Positions 1 through 8,912 of a stretch of 14,390 bases of DNA are shown here, in pieces. The stretch comes from CAYLXP01 sp964387425 (GTDB taxonomy: Bacteria > Verrucomicrobiota > Kiritimatiellia > UBA8416). Below the pieces are notes generated by a model that was not told the origin of the DNA, ran no database searches, and saw only the letters and a program-made list of their open reading frames with translations. The translations under genes and the position numbers were made by a program. The stretch lies in NCBI GenBank assembly GCA_964387425.1, contig CAYLXP010000134.1, positions 1 through 14,390 on the forward strand, written 5' to 3'. Position 1 is the stretch's first letter. The number at the start of each line of letters is the position of its first letter.

Positions 1-408
1 CATCTGGTTCTTGAACTGGACCGCCGCGGGCTGCTCGTCATAACGGGTGATGACGACCGCGGCCACATTGAGCTCCCACTCGGTCAGTTCGTCAATGATC
101 CGGAGCACGTCCACGTCATAGGTAATCCCAAAGTCCGCCCGCATCTTCTTGCGCTCAATGTCTCCTGCAAAGATGCAGAGAATGATGTCTGTCTGCTCCC
201 GCAGACGATGTAGGAGCTTTACCTTGGCATGTGGGTCGAAGCCGGGCAGCACACGTGAGGCGTGGTAGTCACGGACCAGTTTGCCTCCAAACTCAAGATA
301 CAATCTACCATCGCAAGCTTCAGCGCGCTCCAATATGTACTCACTCTGCTCCTTGAGATACATCTCGCTGTCAAAACCAACGCCCTGCACGCTCTCGCTA
401 TCCGGCAT
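1..408 (-). CDS. DUF1846 (UPF0371) family protein, N-terminal part
   Basis: The visible 136 residues match the start of DUF1846/UPF0371 proteins: GFDSEMYLKEQSEYILER, then LYLEFGGKL, DYHASRVLPGFDPHAKVKLL, and a FAGDIERKKMRADFGITYD stretch. Family members are about 500 residues long with no settled biochemical function as far as I know, so about three quarters of the gene lies beyond the left edge. I chose the ATG at 408-406, which has a purine-rich GGGGGTGGAG directly before it. An in-frame ATG seven codons upstream (429-427), with GGAAG about 7 nt before it, is an alternative. An in-frame stop at 456-454 limits any further extension. The gene is divergent from the LuxR-type regulator at 626 and may share its control region. 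Confidence 0.85.
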   Translation of the reverse strand, partial: MPDSESVQGVGFDSEMYLKEQSEYILERAEACDGRLYLEFGGKLVRDYHASRVLPGFDPHAKVKLLHRLREQTDIILCIFAGDIERKKMRADFGITYDVDVLRIIDELTEWELNVAAVVITRYDEQPAAVQFKNQM

Positions 409-542
409 CTCCACCCCCCGTAGTTGCATCAAATCGCTTCCAAGGGCACGGCTTCAAGCTGTCTTTCAGGTCCCCCGCAGTGAAACCGTGCTTTGGTGAT
501 GGTAATCCCGATGCCAATCAGCGTAAATGCGACTATCCTCCC

Positions 543-578
543 TATATATTGCCTACTTTACATAGGCGGCAATATAAC
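543..578. promoter_or_regulatory. Mirror-image divergent promoter pair
   Basis: A perfect 9-bp inverted repeat (TATATTGCC at 545-553, GGCAATATA at 568-576) carries promoter-like hexamers on both strands. On the + strand TTGCCT (549-554) is followed after 18 nt by TATAAC (573-578), facing the LuxR-type gene. On the - strand TTGCCG (572-567) is followed after 18 nt by TATATA (548-543), facing the DUF1846 gene. The -35 of each promoter lies beside the -10 of the other, so a protein bound at the dyad would affect both. The hexamers are seen directly; promoter activity is inferred from spacing and position. Confidence 0.5.
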
Positions 579-603
579 CTATGGATTGCCTATCTATTGC
601 CTA
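548..603 (+). repeat. Three direct copies of ATTGCCTA (operator candidate)
   Basis: ATTGCCTA occurs exactly at 548-555, 585-592 and 596-603. A partial inverted copy (GGCAAT, 568-573) lies between the first and second. The last two copies are 11 nt apart, about one helical turn, and sit between the predicted transcription start and the start codon of the divergent regulator. This pattern suits binding of a dimeric regulator, perhaps autoregulation by the LuxR-type protein, but no binder is identified. Confidence 0.45.
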
Positions 604-613
604 ACCCATGATC

Positions 614-621
614 AGGAAGAG
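614..621 (+). promoter_or_regulatory. Ribosome binding site fixing the start at 626
   Basis: AGGAAGAG lies 4 nt before the ATG at 626, with AGGA 8 nt away. The in-frame ATG at 608 has only a C-rich AT-poor stretch before it and falls next to the ATTGCCTA repeat, so 626 is the better start. Confidence 0.6.
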
Positions 622-625
622 TCTT

Positions 626-1603
626 ATGAATCCCCCGTCAGATGAAACCCATGCAACTCCCAACGCGCCTCTCACATCATCACGCACTCCAGCGGACAAT
701 GATCTCAATTCACTCTGGTTGATTCCGCCAAACCGGGAGAAGGAACCCCGGCAGCTTGAGCACGCTCTCGGTGAGCGTATCAAGGAACTCAACTGTCTCT
801 ACGCCATCGCCCAGCTCGCTGAAAGACACGCGAGTTCCATGGATCACTTCCTCACCGATGTGGTCGCGGTGCTCCCGCCATCCTGGCAATTCCCTGAGAT
901 CACAGAAGCCCGAATCACGTTCCAGGACCAGACCCATCAGACGCCGCAGTTCCGTTCGACGCCATGGCAACAGTCTGCCACCGTGCACATTCACGGCAAA
1001 CAAGCCGGGAGCGTTACCGTGCTTTACCGTGAGGCGCGTCCCGAAGCATTCGAGGGGCCTTTTCTACAGGAGGAGCGTGCCCTGTTGGATGCCGTAGCCA
1101 ACCGCATTGGCATCGTCGCCGAGCGCATCGCCGCCGAGCAGCTGCTGCAGGAGACAAACCGCCAGCTGACCGTTGAGCGGGAAGCGCTTCGAGAATCAAA
1201 CATCGCACTTCGGGCAGTCCTCTCCCGAATAGAAGATGAAAAAAAGGAGGTCTACCGAAACATCCAGGCCAATGTAGATCGTATCCTAATGCCCATCATC
1301 CATGCACTCATGCTCAACGTGCCGAAACTGCACCGCAAATACGTTGAGTTGCTCCGCGACAATCTCGAAGAGATAACCTCGCCCTTTGTGAAGCAACTCT
1401 CAAAGGAGTGCCGTGCCCTGACGCCAACAGAAATTCGCATCTGCGACATGATTCGCAGCGGTATGCAGACAAAAGAGATTGCCCGGATTCGCGGAGTCTC
1501 CCCCTCCACCATCAGCCGGCACCGTGAGCACATCCGGCGCAAACTCAATATCGCCAATGACTCGGTTAACCTGACGACGTTCCTTCAGTCCACTATGGAG
1601 TGA
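626..1603 (+). CDS. LuxR-type HTH transcriptional regulator with GAF-like sensor region
   Basis: The 325-residue protein ends in a helix-turn-helix of the LuxR/GerE type (about residues 263-325): LTPTEIRICDMIRSGMQTKE, then GVSPSTISRHREHIRRKLNI. Before it is a long charged helical stretch (about 165-260), likely coiled coil. The N-terminal half, with RIKELNCLYAIAQLAER at about 48-64 and a later LLDAVANRIGIVAERI, resembles the GAF-like sensing segment seen in some LuxR-type regulators and sensor kinases. There is no receiver domain, kinase domain or membrane segment, so it is probably a cytoplasmic one-component regulator. The ligand and targets are unknown. No kinase gene is adjacent; the only divergent neighbour is the DUF1846 gene. 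The HTH call is firm, the GAF-like call less so. Confidence 0.85.
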   Translation: MNPPSDETHATPNAPLTSSRTPADNDLNSLWLIPPNREKEPRQLEHALGERIKELNCLYAIAQLAERHASSMDHFLTDVVAVLPPSWQFPEITEARITFQDQTHQTPQFRSTPWQQSATVHIHGKQAGSVTVLYREARPEAFEGPFLQEERALLDAVANRIGIVAERIAAEQLLQETNRQLTVEREALRESNIALRAVLSRIEDEKKEVYRNIQANVDRILMPIIHALMLNVPKLHRKYVELLRDNLEEITSPFVKQLSKECRALTPTEIRICDMIRSGMQTKEIARIRGVSPSTISRHREHIRRKLNIANDSVNLTTFLQSTME

Positions 1604-1614
1604 GACTTGGAACG

Positions 1615-1877
1615 AAGTTTCAGACTGGCTCCACCCCCGGCGTCGTGCCTCCGCCGGATTAATCAGGGTGGAAACTTGGGGCGAAGCCAGTAGCCCCGGC
1701 TTCTCCGAAGCCGAGGGCGGATCGATCGAGACGTGATATCCGCTTCGGCAACGGTTGCCGATCAAAAGACGTTCCCTATGGATCCGCGCTGGGCTTCGGA
1801 GAAGCCCGCGCTACTGGGAGCCGAAGACGTTAAGAAACACGTCAAGTTTCAGGCTAGTGGGGCCCCCGGCGTCGTGC
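1615..1877 (+). repeat. Pair of 34-nt imperfect direct repeats
   Basis: Copies at 1615-1648 and 1844-1877 both start AAGTTTCAG and both end CCCCCGGCGTCGTGC, and match at 27 of 34 positions. The differences are concentrated in the middle. They lie in the non-coding stretch between the LuxR-type gene and the 3' end of ettA. No gene is visible in 1604-1988. Confidence 0.65.
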
Positions 1878-1948
1878 GCTCGGAGATCGCACGCTACTGA
1901 GAGCTACACCTGTGCGTTCTGGGTCCCAGTAGCCGTTGATCTCCGAGC
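1687..1948. repeat. Four REP-like units with a GCTACTG end, in both orientations
   Basis: Two units contain near-identical hairpins: CGGCTTC-TCC-GAAGCCG at 1697-1713, flanked on its left by CCAGTAG, and GGGCTTC-GGA-GAAGCCC at 1791-1807, flanked on its right by GCGCTACTGGG. They are inverted copies of one another. A second inverted pair follows: GCTCGGAGATC...GCTACTG at 1878-1899 and its reverse form CAGTAGC...GATCTCCGAGC at 1927-1948. All four share the GCTACTG terminus. Extragenic position, hairpin plus conserved tail, and opposite orientation fit the REP/BIME type of element. Confidence 0.6.
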
Positions 1949-1959
1949 GACGGCAGCAA

Positions 1960-1972
1960 CGCCCGAAGGGCG
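1960..1972 (-). terminator. Possible terminator hairpin after ettA
   Basis: On the minus strand CGCCC-TTC-GGGCG forms a 5-bp GC stem 17 nt beyond the ettA stop codon. Only a weak T stretch (TTGCTG) follows, so intrinsic termination is uncertain and it may just be another small palindrome in this repeat-rich spacer. Confidence 0.3.
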
Positions 1973-1988
1973 GTGAATGCGGCAGGTT

Positions 1989-3653
<1,665 letters not shown>

Positions 3654-3744
3654 CGTCTGATCCCTCACACTGCATGTTTCACATCAACAGAGCCGGAACC
3701 CTACCCCAACCCCGCCGGCAAGAGAATCGAAAAAGGACTCACCA

Positions 3745-3768
3745 CGGAGGCTCGGAGACTCGGAGGAG
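3745..3768 (+). repeat. 8-nt tandem repeat CGGAG(G/A)CT, three units
   Basis: CGGAGGCT, CGGAGACT and CGGAGGAG follow one another, preceded by CACCA. This resembles the 'caccacggaga' type of dispersed tandem repeat that I have seen in bacterial intergenic regions. It lies in the 377-nt gene-free spacer between the ettA start and the 3' end of the haem protein gene. Confidence 0.5.
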
Positions 3769-3825
3769 AGGTTGGCGGAATTCAGCAGGTGCGGGACAGG
3801 CTCCTGATGCTACAAGGCTCTTCCT

Positions 3826-3896
3826 GTCATCCTGAGCTTGCCGAAGGATCTCTGCCCAACCCGCGACTGCAGATCCTTCGACAAGCTCAGGATGAC
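3826..3896. repeat. Inverted repeat, 26-nt arms (GTCATCCTGAGC family)
   Basis: The left arm (3826-3851) begins GTCATCCTGAGCTTG and its inverse occupies 3871-3896, with one mismatch in 26 and a 19-nt loop. The same core recurs at 11631-11690. It could fold as a long hairpin in RNA or single-stranded DNA. It is extragenic, and open frames through it are only translations of the repeat. Confidence 0.8.
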
Positions 3897-3961
3897 TTTC
3901 ATCAGGCGTTTTCTTATGAATTGAAGCTGAGCCTGTCCCAACGCCCATCACATCTCACGCC

Positions 3962-3998
3962 TTCACGCATCACGTTTCACGCATCACGTCTTCACGCA
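3962..3998 (+). repeat. TTCACGCATCACG tandem repeat
   Basis: Units at 3962-3974 and 3976-3988 are followed by a partial third unit (3991-3998). Positions 3977-3998 are identical to 7281-7302 in another spacer. Both lie just beyond the 3' end of a minus-strand gene. No role is known to me. Confidence 0.7.
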
Positions 3999-4030
3999 CC
4001 CAGGAACATAGCTCAATCGATCAGCCACAC

Positions 4031-6970
4031 TCATCTCTCATCTTCGGGAATGGCCGAGGTGTAGCTGGCCGCACGCTCGAAGGTGGGCCGTGGGCGGAAG
4101 TTCGGGTGGTCTTTGTATTTAAGGTTCTTCCGTCCCCAGTACATCCCATAGTACTGGCAGTTGGTATCGATCCAGTTGGTGATCTTGAGCAGTTCCTGCG
4201 GAGAGAGCTCGAGCTCCGCGTGGGTCTTGGCCAGCCTGGCGGCAATCTTGCGGTCTTCGGGATCGCTGAGCTTCACCTTGCCCGAGGCCAGCATGGCGAC
4301 CAGGATGCTGCTGTGCGATCCGAGTGAACGTGCCGGCAGATAGTGAACATTGCCGGTCTTCGGGTGGTTCTCGCCGATGGTGGGGCCAACCAGGGTGTAC
4401 TTGTCGCGCGCCCGCCCTTTACCTCTGCGTCGCTCCGGGATGAGCTGCTCGTACGCGACGGAAAACATGGCGGTGGGTTCGCCGGTGAGGTTCAGACCAG
4501 CCTTCGGTTCATCCCCTCCGTGACACTTAACGCAGTGCTTGTCGAGAACGGGTTGGACATCCAGGTGAAAATCCAACGGGCGCTTGCCGCGCGTCTCGCC
4601 GGGTTGCGGGCCGGGAATCGACGGTGGGCGCGTGAGGGCAATCAGGGGAAGCGTGGACCTCTGCGGAACGGCTTCATTGGGCGTCTCGTGGCAACCCACG
4701 CAACTGCGCGTTTCGCCGGGCATGTAGTTGACAAAAGTCCGCTCGGTTTGGACCGACATGAAATTCTCATCCAGCGCCTGGAACGAGATGTTGGCTTTCG
4801 CGGGCACGAGGAATTGCGCTGAGCCATCGGCTTCAACAGGCACCACGCCATGCTGCACTCTGAGGCCGAGGTGGGTATCCTTGGTAATGGCCGCGTGTTG
4901 TTGATCGTAGACATCGCCATCCCATCTCCTGCGAGTCGCCCAGGGGCGCGGAATCTGCTCGAGCACGCGGATGTACTTGATCGTCCCGCGTTCGGTATTC
5001 TCCATGCCGTGGTAGATGTCCGTAACCACGCAGCGAGCCAGGTTCTTGGCAGCCAGCTTGGGATCTGCTGGCGTTTCGAGTACGGGGGGTGTGGGGCGGG
5101 GCTTGAGCGGGAAAGGATGCCAGCAGGAAATACCATCGTCGCGGAAGATCTCGCCAACGGCGCCGTTTTCATCAAGCAGCGCGAGGGCATAGGCGGTTTC
5201 GTCGAGCCACCTGGGGCCCTCGGGCTTGTACGAGACCAGGAACAGCTTCCCCGAGAGCGGGTAGGGATCTTTGAACAGGGGGCCCGTGCCGCTGCGGTCG
5301 CGCACCCATTCTCCCTCTTCGCTCATGAAAGAGAAGCCCGGCTCCGCCTGGATGTCGACATAGGGTGTCATGTAAGTCATGGGATCGCGGGTGCGGATGT
5401 CCTTACTCATGTCGATCCGAATGACCGTGCCCATGCCATTCTGCGGGCAGTGCGGCGTCCCAAGCATGACGTACTCGTTGCGCTTGCCCGGGATTGGGCG
5501 CCCGTAGAGGAATGTTGGCGGCAGGGAGATGTCGTTGCCATAGACTTCTACCGAGCCGAAGCCATCGGGTTTCATGGCCCACAGGCACTTGACGCTCACC
5601 GCGCCCTTGTCGAAGTACTCCCAACGGGTGTAGAGGATGCGGCCGTCCGGCAACATGGCCGGCGAGGCTTCACTGACCGAGCTGTTGCTGAGCATGGTCA
5701 TCTTGCCGGATTTGGGGTTCAGCCGGTAGAGGACGGTGGTGGTGAAGTCATCCGGCCCATCGCAGAGAATGCCGTATTGGCAGCGGGTTGAGATGAAACA
5801 GATGTCGCCATCGGGCAGGTAGCAGGGGTCCATATCGTCGGTACCATGATGGTAGTGAGGCCGTGCGCGATACATTTTGACCAGCCACTCTTCGTTCTCC
5901 TGAGGGAAGGTCAGCTGCTTGAGCTCACCACGGCGCTCTCCACTGACCGGGTCGATCTCGATCTCATACAGCCGGTATCCTTGTTGGGCGTCGCACTTCC
6001 AGGCAAAGACGATTCTGTTGGCGTCAAAGTGCATGTCGAAGCGGCCAAAGACGCCGTCCTTGAGCTCGGGAACGAGCTCGGTTACCGCACCGGTCTTCAG
6101 GTCGAGCACACAGAGATTGCCGCCGGGTAGCCACTTGCTGTTGATGAACTCGGTATAGTAGTGGTTGGCGCTGTAGGTAAAACGCTTAACAAAGACGATC
6201 TTATCGAAACCGAATGGGGTTCCGGCCTGTAGAACTGCTTTGGTGTCGAGCTTGCCCGGCTTGGTGAGCGCAGGCAGACTATCAGGCTGTCCCCCCCGGC
6301 TCTTTCCGCGTGCCTTCTGCGAATGGGCAAGCTGAACGCCCTTGCCGAGTCTGCCTGGTACAAACTTCTGTTTGCCGGAGATCATCACCGGCGCGTCGCA
6401 AGCGTTGCACGCGGCTTCGTTTTCGAGGGGCATGTGGAGCACAAGCCCTTGATCGACCGGCTTGGCGTTAGCGAGCTGACGGATTTCCTCGCCGCTGAGG
6501 GCGCGATCGTAAACCCGCAAGTCATCCAGGGCTCCGTTGAAACCGATCCCGCCCATAGGGAAATTGACCGACGTAAGACCTACTTTCAGTACGCTTCCCT
6601 TGGGGTCCTTGAGCGTATCGAGTTTTCCTTGAGCATCCAGCTTTCCGTCCACGTAGAGTCTCTGTGGCTTGGCGCCGACCAGGGCTACGTGATGCCACTT
6701 ATCATCGACGACTCGCTGTCTGCCTTGCACGCAACCGCTCCAGCCAATGTCGAAGCAAACGCGACCATCACGCACGAACAGGGTTTTGCCGCCGTGTACC
6801 CATGGGCCATCCGCTTTCGTTTTGGCCAGAATTGAACCATCGAGTTTGGTCTTGATCCACACCGCCATCGTATAGTCACCTGCGGCAAGATCAGGCAGGC
6901 TCGCAGCCTGAGTTGTGGTGTGCAGAGATAGGCCGAGAAGTAGGAATGCGGCGAGGATGTGATGTTTCAT
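4031..6970 (-). CDS. Exported LamG / hydrazine-synthase-alpha-like di-haem protein
   Basis: This 979-residue protein starts with a signal peptide (cleavage near A22/A23, TTTQA-ASL). A LamG-like jellyroll follows (about 25-168: WHHVALVG, LYVDGKL, ending DLRVYDRALSGEEIRQLA). The central part (about 235-650) has beta-propeller-like strands with DDMDPCYLPDG (378-388) and SPAMLPDGRILYTRW, as in the hydrazine synthase alpha middle domain family. Two haem c motifs follow: CVGCH at 757-761 and CVKCH at 813-817. The C-terminus (ITNWIDTNCQYYGMYWGRKN) has a recurring PVC-type form. AGGAG lies 11 nt before the ATG. It is probably a periplasmic or surface redox or sugar-related protein. I do not call it a hydrazine synthase: beta/gamma partners are absent, and the residue three after the first CxxCH is Pro764 where the anammox enzyme, as I recall, has its unusual tyrosine ligand. 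Function is unknown. Confidence 0.85.
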   Translation of the reverse strand: MKHHILAAFLLLGLSLHTTTQAASLPDLAAGDYTMAVWIKTKLDGSILAKTKADGPWVHGGKTLFVRDGRVCFDIGWSGCVQGRQRVVDDKWHHVALVGAKPQRLYVDGKLDAQGKLDTLKDPKGSVLKVGLTSVNFPMGGIGFNGALDDLRVYDRALSGEEIRQLANAKPVDQGLVLHMPLENEAACNACDAPVMISGKQKFVPGRLGKGVQLAHSQKARGKSRGGQPDSLPALTKPGKLDTKAVLQAGTPFGFDKIVFVKRFTYSANHYYTEFINSKWLPGGNLCVLDLKTGAVTELVPELKDGVFGRFDMHFDANRIVFAWKCDAQQGYRLYEIEIDPVSGERRGELKQLTFPQENEEWLVKMYRARPHYHHGTDDMDPCYLPDGDICFISTRCQYGILCDGPDDFTTTVLYRLNPKSGKMTMLSNSSVSEASPAMLPDGRILYTRWEYFDKGAVSVKCLWAMKPDGFGSVEVYGNDISLPPTFLYGRPIPGKRNEYVMLGTPHCPQNGMGTVIRIDMSKDIRTRDPMTYMTPYVDIQAEPGFSFMSEEGEWVRDRSGTGPLFKDPYPLSGKLFLVSYKPEGPRWLDETAYALALLDENGAVGEIFRDDGISCWHPFPLKPRPTPPVLETPADPKLAAKNLARCVVTDIYHGMENTERGTIKYIRVLEQIPRPWATRRRWDGDVYDQQHAAITKDTHLGLRVQHGVVPVEADGSAQFLVPAKANISFQALDENFMSVQTERTFVNYMPGETRSCVGCHETPNEAVPQRSTLPLIALTRPPSIPGPQPGETRGKRPLDFHLDVQPVLDKHCVKCHGGDEPKAGLNLTGEPTAMFSVAYEQLIPERRRGKGRARDKYTLVGPTIGENHPKTGNVHYLPARSLGSHSSILVAMLASGKVKLSDPEDRKIAARLAKTHAELELSPQELLKITNWIDTNCQYYGMYWGRKNLKYKDHPNFRPRPTFERAASYTSAIPEDER

Positions 6971-7121
6971 GTTACTGACAACTCCTGTGTTGGTAATTCA
7001 GAATACTACCGCACGAACAACACCAAGAGAACCGAAAAGACAGCCTCCTCTCACGCATGAGCGCATGGCGGTTCTGCAGGGCTTTTCTCTCGCGCAGAGG
7101 GGTGACGGGGAGTGAGAGCGA

Positions 7122-7253
7122 CGTAGGACAGACATTCCTGTCTGTCCAGAGCGAACGACGAGGCAACCGCCCGTGAAAGAAGGGACACAGGGCAGGAGTT
7201 TCTCTTCCATGCCTCTCCTCTCGCACAGGACAGGCAAGAATGCCTATCCTACG
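7122..7253. repeat. Head-to-head pair of REP-like hairpins (GTAGGACAGACATTCC family)
   Basis: Copy 1 (7122-7147, +) folds as GGACAGACA-TTCC-TGTCTGTCC, nine perfect pairs. Copy 2 (7253-7228, -) folds as GGATAGGCA-TTCT-TGCCTGTCC. The copies differ at four of 26 positions, all transitions. One pair of differences (A-T at 7132/7141 against G-C at 7243/7234) keeps the stem paired, and another leaves a G-T wobble. They lie in the spacer 6971-7310, which has no credible gene, and could also act as transcription barriers downstream of znuB. Confidence 0.7.
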
Positions 7254-7280
7254 ATTACCCGCAGAACTGCCATGCACCCC

Positions 7281-7307
7281 TCACGCATCACGTCTTCACG
7301 CATCACG
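7281..7307 (+). repeat. TTCACGCATCACG tandem repeat, second site
   Basis: Two units (7281-7292, lacking the first T, and 7295-7307) sit directly beyond the 3' end of znuB. The first 22 nt are identical to 3977-3998. Confidence 0.7.
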
Positions 7308-7310
7308 CCA

Positions 7311-8171
7311 CTAATGCTCTGGTACGTATCGTGAGCGGATGACGGCGAGCAGGCCGTAGCGGGGGCTGACGGCAAAGCCAACCAGGAAGAAGATCGCCAG
7401 GAAGATCACCATCGCCGGCCCTGTCTGGATGCTGATGATGTTGGACACCAGAACGGCCAGCACCGCCAGGATGACACCGACAGCTCCTCCACCCCACAGG
7501 ATGGCGGGGGTAGAGTCGAAGTAGAGGTAGAGTGTGGCCGCCGGCGCCACGAGCAGTCCCAGCGCGAGTATTGCACCCACGGCCTGCAGCGAGGTCACCA
7601 TCGTGATCACCACCACTGCGGCCAGCAGGGAGTCCATTGCCTTGACAGGAATGCCCTGGGTCGCAGCCATCTCCGGCGAGAAGATGAAGATCTGAAGCGG
7701 GCGCTGCAACAGGATCAGCAGCGACAGCACTAGCCCTCCCGCTATGAACATAAACCAGATATCCCAATTGGAGATGCCGAGGATGTTGCCGAAAAGGTAG
7801 TCCTCGATACTGACGTTGGTGGCAATCCGCCGTAGGATAAGCAGTCCGGTCGCACTGGCGGCCGTGAAGAGTACCGCCAGGGCCGCTTCCCGATCGATGC
7901 GTGAGTTGGCCGCAATACTCTGCGACCCAAGACCGATGACCATCGCCATGATGAAGGCTCCGATGAGTGCGCTGTAGGGATTGAGCCCGGCCACGAGTGC
8001 CCCCACCGCAATACCAGGGAAGAGCGTGTGCGATAGAGACCCGGCAAATAGGGCGCCCTGTCGCAAGACAACGTAGCCGCCTACGTAGCCGTTCATGAGT
8101 CCAATCATGACGGCAGCCAACAGCGCGCGCTGGTTGAACTCAAATGACAGTATATCGGCAATAACACTCAT
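7311..8171 (-). CDS. znuB: Zinc/manganese ABC transporter permease (ABC-3 family)
   Basis: This 286-residue protein is almost wholly hydrophobic, with about eight or nine predicted transmembrane segments, typical of the ABC-3 (ZnuB/MntB/SitC) permease family in length and layout. Family-like stretches include VVLRQGALFAGSLSHTLFPG near the N-terminus, EDYLFGNILG in the middle, and SLQAVGAILALGLLVAPAAT in the region that faces the ATPase. It would form a homodimer in the inner membrane and move the metal delivered by the binding protein. Its ATG is 3 nt after the stop of the ATPase gene, so the two are very likely translated together. The permease alone does not discriminate Zn from Mn; the zinc call comes from the neighbours. 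Confidence 0.92.
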   Translation of the reverse strand: MSVIADILSFEFNQRALLAAVMIGLMNGYVGGYVVLRQGALFAGSLSHTLFPGIAVGALVAGLNPYSALIGAFIMAMVIGLGSQSIAANSRIDREAALAVLFTAASATGLLILRRIATNVSIEDYLFGNILGISNWDIWFMFIAGGLVLSLLILLQRPLQIFIFSPEMAATQGIPVKAMDSLLAAVVVITMVTSLQAVGAILALGLLVAPAATLYLYFDSTPAILWGGGAVGVILAVLAVLVSNIISIQTGPAMVIFLAIFFLVGFAVSPRYGLLAVIRSRYVPEH

Positions 8172-8174
8172 GCT

Positions 8175-8912
8175 CTATTCCACACTTCCAAACGCCCGCG
8201 TCAGGTTCGCCTCAGTCATCACCTTCGCCTCGTTGCCCTTCGCGATCAGGGATCTGTTCAACAGGACAATCTCATCAAAAATGGTGCCGACGGTCTTCAG
8301 GTCATGGTGCGATGCCACGATCAACCGTCCGCTTCCAGCCAGCTCTCTCAGTAGCCGCGCCAACAGCGCCTGTGCCGGGTGGTCGAGACCGGAGAAAGGC
8401 TCATCCAGGAGAAGCACATGCGCCTCCTGGGCCAAGGCCCGCGCAATTAGGGCACGCTGCTGCTGCCCGCCGGAGAGCGCCCCGACCTGGCGGTCCGATA
8501 GATCCGTGATCCGCATCGTCTCCAAGGCCTTGTCCACCGCCTCGGCGTCCTGGGCCGCGTATGTCCGCCAACCACCAAGCAATGGGTAGCGCCCCATCTC
8601 GACCAATCCCCTGACCGTGACCGGGAAGTTCCAGTTGATGCGCGCCCGCTGCGGAAGGTAGGCGATTTCATACGTGCTGGCCGTGATGGGTGCATCGCGC
8701 CAAATGACCTCTCCTTCGCTGGCCGGAACCAGCCCGACCACGCCCTTCATGAGCGTACTCTTGCCTGCCCCGTTACCCCCTACCAGCGCAACGGCTGAAC
8801 CGCAGGTTAGATCCAGCGATACGTCGTGCAGTGCGCAGATCGCCCCGTAATGTACATGGAGGTTGCGCAAGCTCAGGACGTGACGGCAGTGTGCCTGTGC
8901 AACGTTACTCAT
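8175..8912 (-). CDS. znuC: Zinc/manganese ABC transporter ATP-binding protein
   Basis: This 245-residue ATPase shows Walker A GGNGAGKST (45-53), Q-loop YLPQRARINWNFPVTV, signature LSGGQQQRALIARAL, Walker B LLLDEPFSGLD and switch His in VASHHDLKTV. The PQR..WxFPVTV Q-loop is common in the metal-ion group (ZnuC, MntB, SitB). The frame is open further upstream, but the ATG at 8912 gives the usual length and has GGGGGAG just before it. It overlaps the end of the preceding small gene by 8 nt, suggesting translational coupling. It powers uptake through the permease encoded directly downstream. Confidence 0.93.
   Translation of the reverse strand: MSNVAQAHCRHVLSLRNLHVHYGAICALHDVSLDLTCGSAVALVGGNGAGKSTLMKGVVGLVPASEGEVIWRDAPITASTYEIAYLPQRARINWNFPVTVRGLVEMGRYPLLGGWRTYAAQDAEAVDKALETMRITDLSDRQVGALSGGQQQRALIARALAQEAHVLLLDEPFSGLDHPAQALLARLLRELAGSGRLIVASHHDLKTVGTIFDEIVLLNRSLIAKGNEAKVMTEANLTRAFGSVE

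Noticed and set aside
1615..1948. Possible CRISPR array
   Set aside because: Repeat units differ in sequence, spacing and orientation, and no cas gene is present.
4850..5791. Long plus-strand open frame (313 codons) opposite the haem protein gene
   Set aside because: It lies wholly antisense to a gene with clear domains and motifs, has no family resemblance, and is a by-product of codon bias in a GC-rich gene.
4031..6970. Calling the haem protein a hydrazine synthase and the organism anammox
   Set aside because: There are no beta or gamma subunit genes nearby, a LamG domain is added, and the residue expected as the special haem ligand is proline.
6972..7277. Minus-strand open frame of about 100 codons upstream of the haem protein gene
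   Set aside because: Its sequence is the translation of the REP-like hairpins, and no ribosome binding site or family match is visible.
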